Below are positions 29,591 through 38,711 of a stretch of 64,000 nucleotides of DNA, in pieces. This DNA comes from Candidatus Loosdrechtia aerotolerans (GTDB lineage Bacteria > Planctomycetota > Brocadiia > Brocadiales > Brocadiaceae). Position 1 is the first letter of the stretch; every line of letters starts with the position of its first letter. The position numbers were made by a program, and so were the translations under genes. Below the pieces are notes generated by a model. That model made no database searches, had not been told where the DNA came from, and saw nothing but the letters and a program-made list of their open reading frames with translations. Where the stretch lies: positions 62,001 to 126,000 of the forward strand of contig SOER01000003.1 in assembly GCA_021646405.1 (NCBI GenBank), read 5' to 3'.

Positions 29591-32338
29591 ATGAGCGATA
29601 CTACAATTTCTCACTGTATTTATGAGAAATCATTCTCCATGAGACTTCCTTTAAAAAACAATTCAAGTATTGTAATTATAGGCGGTGGGCCATCAGGTAG
29701 TTTCTTTACCTATTTCACCCTCAAGCTTGCAAGGAAATACGGATATAATCTTTCATTAACAATCTTTAATGGAAGGGACTTTATTCAGAAGGGCCCTGTT
29801 GGTTGTAATATGTGTGCAGGAGTCCTGTCAGAGACCCTTATCGAAAGAATGGAATCTGAGGGGATTGTACTACCAAAGACACACGTCCAGCAGGAGATTA
29901 ACGGCTACTATTTTCAAACACAAGAGCGTGGCATTCCATTATATCACCCGGTACCAGGACATAAGCCGAAGATTGTAACAATATTTCGGGGGAATGGCCC
30001 CCGGTTTTCCAGGCTAACGGACAATGTCAGTTTTGATGATTTTTTACTCAGGCACGTCGCAGCCCAGGGCGCAAAGATTATCCCTGCCGTTGTAGAAGAA
30101 ATAGAGCTATCAAAAAACCCGCATGATTTGGTAAATATTGTTTACTCCGAAGCAGGTGTAAAGAAAAAGATATCCGCACATCTTGTCGTTGGGGCATTTG
30201 GTCTTAATACATCTCTGATTAAAAGGATTGTGGGCAAGGAATTTGGATACCGGGAACCGCAATCCGTGCGTACCTGTAATGCAGAACTTCGCTTAGGACG
30301 CCCGTTTATTCAGGAAAACTTCCACAATACCATTTTTGTATTTGCGTTAGGAATCAAACCCATCAAATTTGCTGCCTTCATACCGAAGGGAGATTATATT
30401 ACGGTTTCTCTTGTTGGTAAAGAAGATATTACAAAGGCACATTTAACAGAATTCTTGAAACACCCTAAAGTACGAGAACTTCTACCCGACGGATGGTCAT
30501 TACCAAAAGATCTCTGTATTTGCTTCCCGAGAATCCCGATTTCCCATGCCACCCACCCGTATACCAACCGATTTGTTATCGTAGGAGATGCCAGCATCTC
30601 ACGTACTTATAAGAATGGCATTGGGTCTGCTTTTGATACTGCAAAACTAGCATCATATACCATCTTCAAAAATGGAATCGCTGAAAATGATTTTAAGAAA
30701 GGATATTTTATCCCTGCATTAAAACTTTTAGCGCAGGATAACTTCTTTGGTAATCTTATATTTGGTATACACGGCTATACCACATCCAGCCGGCAGCTGG
30801 TAAATATTCAGATTGATCATCTTATGAAACATAAAAATGCCTGGGAATCAAGACAGATTAACAGCATTCTATGGAATATGGTTACCGGTAATGCAAGTTA
30901 TAAAGAGATTTTCCTCAAGGTTATTGATGTACGTCTCCATGTATTGATGTTCCCCTATATCTTTTCTGCCCTTGCAAAACAAGCATATGAATATCTGGAT
31001 AACCACCTGCATCCGGGACAAGACAAAACAGTGACATCTCAAAAAGAACTGGAATTAGGTCCTTTGAAAAATGGGCAAACGGTCGCCATTATTGGAGGGG
31101 GACCTGCAGGTGCAAGTTGTGCAATCGCCTTAAAAAATCTCGCAAAAAAACAGAATATCAGCATAGATGTCATCCTGTATGAGATGAAAGACTTTGAAGG
31201 TGGTATTGAACACAACGAATGTGCCGGAGTCCTTTCACAACCCATAGAACGTATTCTTGAAGAAAAACTTAATATCCCGTTTCCATGGCATCTCGTTAAA
31301 AGGGAGGTGTCAGGTTATTACCTCCATACTGACGGACAGATTGTCAAACTCGATGGAGAAGGAGAAATCTCTTACGCAGTCCGCAGGATTCAATTCGACG
31401 CTTATCTTTTAAAAAAGGCAAAAGAGGCTGGCGCAACGGTCATCCAAAGCAAAGTTACTGATGTAGAGATTGGTAAACATAAGGTTACGGTGTACAGCGA
31501 TACAAAGCATATTTTAGCTGACGTTGTCGTTGGGGCGTTTGGTCTTGAAGAGGGCACCAACAGGGTATTTGAAAGTGAAACATCCTATGAATCACCGGGA
31601 TTCATTCTTACTCTGTTAACCAAATTCCACCCGAAAGGAAAACTTCATGAACTAGAAAATACCAATGGATATATCCATGCCTTTTTACCTTCTGGTAAAG
31701 GAATAGAATTCGGTGCCATTACCCCGAAGGCAGATCACTATACGATCAATATCGCAGGTGCAAAGATTTCATCCAGGTCTATGGACAAATTTCTTCGATT
31801 ACCTGAGGTTTTAGCCATACTTCCCGAAAATTTTAAAGAGTCGCTGGATAAACTTGATTACCATCGCGGTTGTTTTCCTATAAGACCTGCAAAAAATCTC
31901 TTCGGGAATAGATATGTCACTGTTGGCGATGCCGCTGGTCTCATACGCCCATTTAAGGGTAAGGGAGTTAATGCAGCATGCCTGATGGGCATTGCTGCCG
32001 CAGAAACAATGATGCATGTTGGTATATCGAAAGAGGCTTTCCGCACATATGCAGACAGTTTTCGGGAAGTCATGAAAGATCTTCCTTATGCAAAAGCGGT
32101 AAGAAGATTTGTTATCTGGGGCACACGTTATGGTTTTCTTACCCCTATTATCCAAACTGCAAAGAACCATCCATTATGCAAAAGGGCATTATTTGATAGT
32201 ATATCGGGCAAAAAGATGTACCGGGAGATATTGTTAAGTACCATGAGTGTGGCACTTTTTCTAAAAATAGCTGCACTACTCGCTCAGTGGTCTGTAAAGC
32301 GTATATATAACTCCTTTAAGTATTTCTCCCGCTTTTGA
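29591..32338 (+). CDS. Tandem FAD-dependent oxidoreductase (two geranylgeranyl-reductase-like units fused)
   Basis: 915 residues, about twice the usual length. Each half starts with an FAD dinucleotide motif (GGGPSG near residue 32; GGGPAG near residue 500), then a CAGVLS segment (GCNMCAGVLSETL and HNECAGVLSQPI), then a VVGAFGL segment, and ends with the second FAD motif (VIVGDASISRTYKNG and VTVGDAAGLIRPFKG). The halves are clearly duplicates. The family includes geranylgeranyl reductases and related oxidoreductases of isoprenoid lipids, so it may reduce double bonds of polyprenyl chains. Which half is active is not clear; both FAD motifs look intact. Start at 29591 has no strong ribosome site; 29639 is an alternative. 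Confidence 0.82.
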   Translation: MSDTTISHCIYEKSFSMRLPLKNNSSIVIIGGGPSGSFFTYFTLKLARKYGYNLSLTIFNGRDFIQKGPVGCNMCAGVLSETLIERMESEGIVLPKTHVQQEINGYYFQTQERGIPLYHPVPGHKPKIVTIFRGNGPRFSRLTDNVSFDDFLLRHVAAQGAKIIPAVVEEIELSKNPHDLVNIVYSEAGVKKKISAHLVVGAFGLNTSLIKRIVGKEFGYREPQSVRTCNAELRLGRPFIQENFHNTIFVFALGIKPIKFAAFIPKGDYITVSLVGKEDITKAHLTEFLKHPKVRELLPDGWSLPKDLCICFPRIPISHATHPYTNRFVIVGDASISRTYKNGIGSAFDTAKLASYTIFKNGIAENDFKKGYFIPALKLLAQDNFFGNLIFGIHGYTTSSRQLVNIQIDHLMKHKNAWESRQINSILWNMVTGNASYKEIFLKVIDVRLHVLMFPYIFSALAKQAYEYLDNHLHPGQDKTVTSQKELELGPLKNGQTVAIIGGGPAGASCAIALKNLAKKQNISIDVILYEMKDFEGGIEHNECAGVLSQPIERILEEKLNIPFPWHLVKREVSGYYLHTDGQIVKLDGEGEISYAVRRIQFDAYLLKKAKEAGATVIQSKVTDVEIGKHKVTVYSDTKHILADVVVGAFGLEEGTNRVFESETSYESPGFILTLLTKFHPKGKLHELENTNGYIHAFLPSGKGIEFGAITPKADHYTINIAGAKISSRSMDKFLRLPEVLAILPENFKESLDKLDYHRGCFPIRPAKNLFGNRYVTVGDAAGLIRPFKGKGVNAACLMGIAAAETMMHVGISKEAFRTYADSFREVMKDLPYAKAVRRFVIWGTRYGFLTPIIQTAKNHPLCKRALFDSISGKKMYREILLSTMSVALFLKIAALLAQWSVKRIYNSFKYFSRF

Positions 32339-32391
32339 AACTGTACTGGAGTTTGATGTGCTACAACAATAACACCTGATTCCGGCAAGCA

Positions 32392-32970
32392 CTACTCAAG
32401 ATTGGAGTGCCTCTTGTGCATATCATGCTCAGAACTATTCAACCTTGCTAAAAGCGAAAGGATAACTCCGTCTAAATAAACAAGGCATGCCTGCTCAAAA
32501 AGGGTACTGCGAAACTGAATAGATCCGTTATTCTTATAATTGGTACTTACCTCCTGTACAGGCAATTCAATAATAACATCTGCACCTCGTGCGAGCGGGG
32601 AGTTCCTTTGAGACGTCACAGCAGCTATCATAGAGTGTGAATTTTTAGCTAATCCTGCAATATAACAAGTGATATGAGTACTGCCAGAACTACTGCATGC
32701 TACCAATAAATCACCCTTATCAATATTCGGGGTTGTAGCATCGCCAACACAATAAGCACTCAAACCGATATGGGTAAGTCTCATTGCGAAGGTACGTGAT
32801 ACCAAACCCGACCGTCCTTGCCCTGTAACAAATATATTTTTTGCAGTAAGAATCGATGAAATAAACTGTTGATAAGCATGATCATCAATCTTCTCAAGTA
32901 CAGAACGAATTTCATCCAATATAATCTGCGTAGTCGCTTTAATACTTATTGAGCCGTTCTCGATCTTCAA
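32392..32970 (-). CDS. hxlB: 6-phospho-3-hexuloisomerase (SIS domain)
   Basis: 192 residues. One SIS sugar-isomerase domain: FVTGQGRSGLVSRTFAMRL, then VGDATTPNIDKGDLLVACSSSGST. The GQGRSG and SSSGST motifs bind the phosphosugar. HxlB interconverts hexulose-6-phosphate and fructose-6-phosphate in the ribulose monophosphate pathway, which in many organisms without formaldehyde growth serves pentose supply. The partner synthase HxlA is not next to it. Convergent with the FAD oxidoreductase, 53 bases apart. Confidence 0.88.
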   Translation of the reverse strand: MKIENGSISIKATTQIILDEIRSVLEKIDDHAYQQFISSILTAKNIFVTGQGRSGLVSRTFAMRLTHIGLSAYCVGDATTPNIDKGDLLVACSSSGSTHITCYIAGLAKNSHSMIAAVTSQRNSPLARGADVIIELPVQEVSTNYKNNGSIQFRSTLFEQACLVYLDGVILSLLARLNSSEHDMHKRHSNLE

Positions 32971-33240
32971 CCTGTATTCCTCTATTTAAAACATTCATCT
33001 CAACATAAAATATCTGAGAAGGAAACTATAAGGAGATTTTCATAAAATCCATATAGGGAGAATTTTATCATGCAGCATTGCATATTTCAAGTAATCATAC
33101 AGGGCATATATACTTACTGTTCAGGATTTATTTTTATTGCTCTCAATATTTTAATGTGTTAGTATTTCATCGTTTAAGTGTTAACAACTCATTCATAGTC
33201 TAGGAAGTTTTTTACTCATTTAAGCAAAAGGAGTATCTAT

Positions 33241-33483
33241 ATGGGGGTTTTCTTAGGTAAAATTATCAGTCTCTATGAGATCGCATTACTTATTAGAATT
33301 GTCCTCTCCTGGGTACCGCACAATCCGTATAACCAGGCGGTTCAATTTCTCTACAAGATTACAGATCCGGTATTAAATCCTGTACGAAAACTTATTCCAC
33401 CTTTTAGGGGTATAGATTTTTCTCCCGTAATTGTATTCGTCGGGTTGGGTATTCTCAAGCGAATTGTAGTGTCACTATTCTAA
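33241..33483 (+). CDS. YggT-family small membrane protein
   Basis: 80 residues, two membrane hairpins separated by the conserved SWVPHNPYNQAV...ITDPVLNPVRKLIPP stretch (the YggT signature). Function is unclear; in other bacteria it is placed with genes for cell division or ion homeostasis. Good AAGGAG ribosome site before the ATG. Independent of its neighbours by direction and spacing. Confidence 0.88.
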   Translation: MGVFLGKIISLYEIALLIRIVLSWVPHNPYNQAVQFLYKITDPVLNPVRKLIPPFRGIDFSPVIVFVGLGILKRIVVSLF

Positions 33484-33576
33484 CGTCTCATAAAACATGG
33501 GTACTATGCCGCAAATACTATCTCTTTTTGGCACTATTTCTAGAGAAATTTCTTACAACACTATTCCAGGAAGTAT

Positions 33577-34857
33577 ATGGTAGATACACCTACTGCAATG
33601 AAAAAAATTGTTATTATGGATGTAGATGGTGTCCTATTTAAAGGGCAATTTCTTCTCCATCTGGCACGTTCTTTAGGAGCGTTTGTATATATTCGAACTG
33701 CACTCCTGTGCTTTCTCTTTAATTTGAATAAAATTTCTATTCGAGAACTGCTTCTTCAGGTATATGAACGCTTTAAAGGTATTGAGCTTGAGTATGCCCG
33801 GAAGGTTTATCAGAATATTCCTCTTATAGGTAATGCAAAAGAGACCATTGAGGTATTGAGAGATAATGGCTACTCTGTTATTCTTATGAGCAGTGGCGTA
33901 CCTGATGTATTTGTGAAAGACCTTGCAATGCGGTTATCAGCAAATGACGGTTACGGTATAGAAATTGGTATACAGAATAAAAAGCTGACAGGAGAGGTAT
34001 CCGGACGTCTTGTACTCCCCAATGGAAAGAGAGATTTTGTTGAAGAACTCTTAAACAAATATAATCTTACCTGGCAGAATACCGTTGTTCTCGTGGACGA
34101 CCGGAATAACCTTGACATTATGCATAAAGCCAGTATTAATATTGGCGTTAACGCTCATTATGCCGTACGGCAGCGGGCACATTATCTTATTGACAGCAGG
34201 AACCTTGCAGAGGTACTCGACATCCTCAGTATAACAGACGCTCATACATTCCAGACCCTGTTTGCAGGCATTCACAAGCAGTTTGTACACTCCTGGTATC
34301 AGGAAATTCGGAGAAAACTGCTACATGTTTTGATTGCATTTGTACCGGTATTCTCAAGTCTCATCTACCACACAACTATCATGGTACTTTTTGCCGTATT
34401 GGTTGTTTATTTGATTTCTGAATGCTTAAGAGTTAATGGATACTCATTTCCGATACTGGGAAGGATAACAAAATCCAGTATCCGTAAAGCTGAGGAACGA
34501 GATTTCGCACTTGGACCAGTAACCCTGGTTCTCGGTGCGATTTTTTCTTTACATTTTTTTCCTGCTGTCATTGCGATTGTTGCTATCTGGATCGTTGCAT
34601 TTGCTGATACAGCTGCAACATTAGTTGGAAAAAGTTTTGGTAATTATCGCATTCATTATAATAAAAAAAAGAGTTATGAAGGCACCCTGGCGGCTTTGAT
34701 AGTCGCTTTTTTCTGTGGGTGTGTATATTTCCCTGTCCCAGTAGCTTTACTTACGGCAACCTTTTCAAGTATAATAGAATCATTACCATTAAAATCATTT
34801 GATAATCTGCTTATGCCCATTGGAACCGGGATTCTCCTTCTCTGCCTCGGATACTGA
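33577..34857 (+). CDS. HAD phosphatase fused to a phytol/dolichol-kinase-like membrane domain
   Basis: 426 residues. The N-terminal ~220 residues are a haloacid dehalogenase phosphatase: VIMDVDGVLFKG (nucleophile Asp), SSGVPDVF (motif II Ser) and VLVDDRNNLD (motif IV Asp pair). The C-terminal ~190 residues are six to seven membrane helices of the phytol kinase/dolichol kinase family: REIRRKLLHVLI at the start (RKxxH), FADTAATLVGKSFG and KKKSYEGTLAA. Kinase and phosphatase of prenols or lipid alcohols in one chain suggests salvage or control of polyprenyl or phytol-like phosphates. Substrate is not known. An internal ATG at 33598 is an alternative start. Confidence 0.75.
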   Translation: MVDTPTAMKKIVIMDVDGVLFKGQFLLHLARSLGAFVYIRTALLCFLFNLNKISIRELLLQVYERFKGIELEYARKVYQNIPLIGNAKETIEVLRDNGYSVILMSSGVPDVFVKDLAMRLSANDGYGIEIGIQNKKLTGEVSGRLVLPNGKRDFVEELLNKYNLTWQNTVVLVDDRNNLDIMHKASINIGVNAHYAVRQRAHYLIDSRNLAEVLDILSITDAHTFQTLFAGIHKQFVHSWYQEIRRKLLHVLIAFVPVFSSLIYHTTIMVLFAVLVVYLISECLRVNGYSFPILGRITKSSIRKAEERDFALGPVTLVLGAIFSLHFFPAVIAIVAIWIVAFADTAATLVGKSFGNYRIHYNKKKSYEGTLAALIVAFFCGCVYFPVPVALLTATFSSIIESLPLKSFDNLLMPIGTGILLLCLGY

Positions 34858-34975
34858 TAAAGGGAATTGTTTTTATAGGACGTATGAGTAGATTTATTAT
34901 ATTGGATTCATTATTGTAAGAAAGATAAGTTCATAAATAACATTACCGGGAGTAAATTAACTCAATATTTTCAGT

Positions 34976-35389
34976 ATGCGTATACTTGGAATCGATTATG
35001 GTGAAAAACGAATCGGCATAGCAATAAGCGATCCACTTGGAATTACCGCACAAGGATTACCAACGATAGAATGTACCCACAGGGAGGAAGATTTAAAAAA
35101 AATAGCAAACATTGTCCGTGAAAAGGACGTGAAAGAAATTGTTGTTGGTCTGCCAAAACATATGAATAATACCCTCAGCGATAAAGCATTTACCGTCCTG
35201 GCCTTCATCGATTCATTAAAAAAGCATGTCCATATTCCTATAAAAACCGTGGATGAAAGACTCAGCACCGTTAGGGCCAATAAGGCTATGTTAGAAGGAG
35301 ACCTCTCGAGAAAAAAGAGAAAAAAGCGAATCGATATGATTACTGCTCAGCTTATACTGCAAACATATTTAGATATGATTAGGAAATAA
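34976..35389 (+). CDS. ruvX: Holliday junction resolvase-like/pre-16S rRNA nuclease RuvX (YqgF)
   Basis: 137 residues, standard size. RNase H fold with the metal-binding Asp in MRILGIDYGEKRIGIAISDP, the VVGLPKHMNNTLSD block and the C-terminal VDERLSTVRAN. Family members process pre-16S rRNA 5' ends or resolve junctions; in YqgF both have been suggested. Same direction as the following U32 gene, 73 bases apart. Confidence 0.94.
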   Translation: MRILGIDYGEKRIGIAISDPLGITAQGLPTIECTHREEDLKKIANIVREKDVKEIVVGLPKHMNNTLSDKAFTVLAFIDSLKKHVHIPIKTVDERLSTVRANKAMLEGDLSRKKRKKRIDMITAQLILQTYLDMIRK

Positions 35390-35462
35390 AAAACGTACAG
35401 AGCCTATACACATTTTATTTATTACCACTGTGCAGAAATATTTACGAGTATTTCAAAAATCT

Positions 35463-36701
35463 ATGATACAAACAGATGCTGTACACAATAAAAAACCGGA
35501 ACTCGTTGCACCAGGCGGGGATATCGAGAAACTGAAAACCGCAATAGAGTATGGTGCCGATGCTGTCTATACCGGTGGGGAAGGTTTTAATCTCCGCATG
35601 GGCGCCTCTCATATGACCCTGCAGGAAGTGAAAGAGGCTACCGCATGGGTTCACGACCGTGGCAAAAAAATCTACATTACGTTAAATATTTTTGCGCATA
35701 ATTACCATATTCGTGGTATACGATCCTATATAGAAAAACTTGCAGAAATCCCGATAGATGCTGTAATTATTTCAGATCCTGGCATTTTCCTGACGGTAAA
35801 AGAAATTGCCCCGCATATTCCTGTCCATCTCAGCACGCAGGCGAATACTACCAACATAAAGTCTGTCGAATTCTGGTATCAACAGGGTATACACAGAATA
35901 ATCCTCGCCCGGGAATTAACCTTAGGCGAGATTCAGGAAATCACCCAGAATTCTCTCTCAGAAACCGAGGCATTTGTACATGGAGCTATGTGCATGTCGT
36001 ATTCTGGACGCTGCCTCTTGAGCAGCTTTTTGACAAACCGGCATGCAAATCTTGGAGACTGTTCTCATTCATGCCGGTGGCACTACACCCTCCGGGAGGA
36101 AAAACGGCCGAATGAATCATATCCTATTATTGAAGATGAAAGCGGCACGTTTATTTTAAGTTCCAAGGATCTCTGTATGATTCAGCATATTCCAGAGTTA
36201 GTCCGTGCAGGTATTACGGCATGGAAAATAGAAGGACGGATGAAAAGCCAGTATTATGCTGCTGTTGTTACCAGGATATACAGAGAGGCAATAGATCAGT
36301 ATTTTGCAAACCCTGATAAATATCTCTACGATCCGAGATGGCTCGAAGAACTTGAGAAGGTTAGTCATAGGGAATATGGAACTGGTTTCTTTTTTGGGAA
36401 CCAAGGATATAAAAGCCAGACAATGTATCCGGAAAATTCTCCGATAAAAGGATATAATTACCTTGGAACAATCTCTAATGTCCTTTCAGAAGACATAGCC
36501 GAAGTTCTCGTAAAAAACAGGATTTCTCATAATACACCTGTAGAGATCATGGGGAAGCGTTTACATGATGATTTTCGTGAAGTGCTTGACATAAGAAACG
36601 AATACAATGAACCCGTAAAATCTGCCAACGCAGGGCAAAAGATACTGATAAAAGTATCACGTCCTGTTGATAAGTATTTTATGATTAGGAAGTGCTCATG
36701 A
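35463..36701 (+). CDS. U32 family protein, YegQ/TrhP-like (tRNA hydroxylation type)
   Basis: 412 residues from the ATG at 35463; a GTG at 35430 would add 11 residues, and neither has a good ribosome site. The N-terminus KPELVAPGGDIEKLKTAI and the block with HGAMCMSYSGRCLLSSF and GDCSHSC are typical of U32 proteins such as YegQ (TrhP), which carry four cysteines for an iron-sulfur cluster and take part in prephenate-dependent hydroxylation of tRNA wobble uridine. I infer that role by family; the protease label of older annotation is not supported. It overlaps the next gene by four bases, so the two are translationally coupled. Confidence 0.85.
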   Translation: MIQTDAVHNKKPELVAPGGDIEKLKTAIEYGADAVYTGGEGFNLRMGASHMTLQEVKEATAWVHDRGKKIYITLNIFAHNYHIRGIRSYIEKLAEIPIDAVIISDPGIFLTVKEIAPHIPVHLSTQANTTNIKSVEFWYQQGIHRIILARELTLGEIQEITQNSLSETEAFVHGAMCMSYSGRCLLSSFLTNRHANLGDCSHSCRWHYTLREEKRPNESYPIIEDESGTFILSSKDLCMIQHIPELVRAGITAWKIEGRMKSQYYAAVVTRIYREAIDQYFANPDKYLYDPRWLEELEKVSHREYGTGFFFGNQGYKSQTMYPENSPIKGYNYLGTISNVLSEDIAEVLVKNRISHNTPVEIMGKRLHDDFREVLDIRNEYNEPVKSANAGQKILIKVSRPVDKYFMIRKCS

Positions 36702-36961
36702 GAACTGTTGTAAAAAATGTGGCAGGTGTTTTTCTTATTATCATTGGCTGTGGAATGCTTATCCTACCCGGCCCCGGATTATTAACGATACTTGCAGGAT
36801 TATATATTACCAATTTTCCCGGCAAGACCACCCTCATTAAGAAAATCAGAAAAACAAAGTTTTACAACAGATTTTTAATAAGCCTTGAAGCAAAATTACA
36901 TTCAAATAAAACAAGAATACGATCAAAGTTTAAAAGGAAGATAAAAAATAACGATGAATAG
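36698..36961 (+). CDS. PGPGW-motif small membrane protein
   Basis: 87 residues from the ATG at 36698, whose ATGA overlaps the U32 stop. Two hydrophobic segments with the LPGPGLLTI motif (IIIGCGMLILPGPGLLTILA) typical of the PGPGW membrane family, then a Lys/Arg-rich tail. No assigned function. It overlaps the start of the next gene by eight bases, forming a translationally coupled set. Confidence 0.75.
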   Translation: MRTVVKNVAGVFLIIIGCGMLILPGPGLLTILAGLYITNFPGKTTLIKKIRKTKFYNRFLISLEAKLHSNKTRIRSKFKRKIKNNDE

Positions 36962-37961
36962 TAAAACAATTATATCCCTCGCCCTCGTTACCTTTATCAC
37001 TGGTTGTAATTCAACCGCCCGGTTGCTCAGGGGAATATCACCTTTTAAAAGCGAAGAGGCTGTACTGGAATCCCACAATAATGCGGAGTCCTCAACCATC
37101 CAGAAAACAGATGATGTATTTGTATGTGCAGGCGATATCGATATTGCCTATAAGAAATTAGGTATGGTAAGCCTTGGTGAATTTGGCTTTTCAGGACAAG
37201 ACATCCTGATCTTTAAAATAAAAGAAGAGGCCCGTACCGTAGGTGCCCAGGCAGTAATTAATGTCCAGTACGATACCGGAGCATCAAAATCATGGCAAGG
37301 ATATGGAGAGCTGGGAGGAACAGATTATGGTGTAAGGCACACATCATGGTGCAAGGGTATGGCAGTTGTATTTTTAGAATCATACAATCACCTGGGACTC
37401 TTAGCTTGCAATCTTACGAAGGAAAACAGAGAATGGTTTCAGATTAAAAAGAAGCAAAATGGCGTACTTGTTGCTAATATATTACCCGGAAGCACTGCAG
37501 CAAATGCAGGTATTAAAGTAGAAGATCTCATTACAGAATGGAATAGTGAAAAAGTCGAAAGCAGGAAACATCTAACACAATTAATACAAGCATCTGCCGG
37601 AAAAGAAGCAAAACTTGCGGTAATACGTAACAGAGAAATTAAGGTAATGACCTTATCGGTACCCGTATCCCCACCAGACGTGCTTGCATCAACCACATCT
37701 AATTCTTTCCGGGAGGAAAAGCATCTTTCAACGAAACTGAGCACGGAAGCTGCAGACGTGTATAATGAAGTTGGTGATCTTTATTTGCGAAAAGGAATGT
37801 ACAACGAAGCAATCAGGGAATACAGAAAGGCTATAGAGGCTGATCCCAGCTATGCCCTCCCTCATTTTAACCTTAGCATTGTTTATGAGAAAAAAGGTAT
37901 GAAGGAAGAGGCAGACAGGGAATTTGCAACATATAGAAGATTAAAACAAAAAAGAAAATAG
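36954..37961 (+). CDS. Envelope lipoprotein with YbjQ-like, PDZ and TPR parts
   Basis: 335 residues. Lipoprotein signal MNSKTIISLALVTFITGC. A middle region (DDVFVCAGDIDIAYKKLGMV through MAVVFLESYN) resembles the YbjQ-type heavy-metal-binding fold. A PDZ-like domain follows (GVLVANILPGSTAANAGIKV), then at least two TPRs (AADVYNEVGDLYLRKGMYNEAI and ALPHFNLSIVYEKKGMKEEA). This is a protein-interaction scaffold of the periplasm or inner leaflet of the outer membrane, function unknown. The three domains in one chain are unusual. Confidence 0.7.
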   Translation: MNSKTIISLALVTFITGCNSTARLLRGISPFKSEEAVLESHNNAESSTIQKTDDVFVCAGDIDIAYKKLGMVSLGEFGFSGQDILIFKIKEEARTVGAQAVINVQYDTGASKSWQGYGELGGTDYGVRHTSWCKGMAVVFLESYNHLGLLACNLTKENREWFQIKKKQNGVLVANILPGSTAANAGIKVEDLITEWNSEKVESRKHLTQLIQASAGKEAKLAVIRNREIKVMTLSVPVSPPDVLASTTSNSFREEKHLSTKLSTEAADVYNEVGDLYLRKGMYNEAIREYRKAIEADPSYALPHFNLSIVYEKKGMKEEADREFATYRRLKQKRK

Positions 37962-38057
37962 ACTTATCTTAATCGGAAGAGAATAAAAATGATACAAATT
38001 TAAGCTGGTATCTCAAAAGGAATCATAAATTTACTTCATCTATACATCTTACCCTAT

Positions 38058-38282
38058 TCAAACGCTATTAACCTTTTGAGAAATTATATTATAGATTTCA
38101 CATTCCCGGAAATTTTTACTACAGTAATATATTAATTTGGTTATACTTAAGCTATTCATTGTAACACAATGGCATTTTTCGTTAGGAGGATTTTTAATAA
38201 AAGGACAGTACCATTTATTGAAATCTCCCGCTGCTGGCGTTGCCTGTTTCTGTAATCTCTCTTTTACGTTCATTTCGCTCAT
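38058..38282 (-). CDS. Small Cys-rich protein
   Basis: 74 residues. Five cysteines: C26 in YCPF, C37 and C39 in KCHC, C54 and C61 in CSKNFRECEIY. The spacing with the final C-x6-C and CEIY matches small cytoplasmic proteins with probable zinc or iron-sulfur sites that are common in Planctomycetes. Start at 38282 ATG. No operon partner. Function unknown; the cysteines favour metal binding. Confidence 0.55.
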   Translation of the reverse strand: MSEMNVKERLQKQATPAAGDFNKWYCPFIKNPPNEKCHCVTMNSLSITKLIYYCSKNFRECEIYNIISQKVNSV

Positions 38283-38402
38283 GGCTTCATACCGATTAAT
38301 CTGAACACTACCTCAATCCGCCAATTATTCGTAAGGGAATACTATTTACCCAGATATTCTATAAACATAGATACACATCGAGTCCTTGCAAGCCCCGCTG
38401 AA

Positions 38403-38711
38403 TTAAAACCGCAACCCTGCTTTACTCAATTGCTGACGGTTCTCTATGATATTTTTGTAAATAGAAGTCCATGATCTTCTCGCATAAACGATAGGAATTC
38501 CTTGATTATGCGCGAATCTCTTCATCTTATTTGCCAGGTTATGATTAACAAAATCATAGAGCAGTATAATAAAAACCTTTTTTCCCAGAGTCGTCCTGCG
38601 AATTTTTTGTCCGCCCCTACCACTTATATGCTGTATCTGTTTAATTCCAAGTTTATCAAGTTCTTTAGGGATACATCCCAAACGATCTCCTCCAACGATT
38701 AATACAAACAT
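38403..38711 (-). CDS. DUF2325-type protein
   Basis: 102 residues from the ATG at 38711, chosen because GAAAGGA lies about nine bases upstream; ATG codons at 38720 and 38741 are alternatives. The Rossmann-like start MFVLIVGGDRLGCI and the central FIILLYDFVNHNLANKMKR match the small DUF2325 domain. No known function. The 650-base region upstream holds palindromes and TGTCTCA boxes. Confidence 0.6.
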   Translation of the reverse strand: MFVLIVGGDRLGCIPKELDKLGIKQIQHISGRGGQKIRRTTLGKKVFIILLYDFVNHNLANKMKRFAHNQGIPIVYARRSWTSIYKNIIENRQQLSKAGLRF

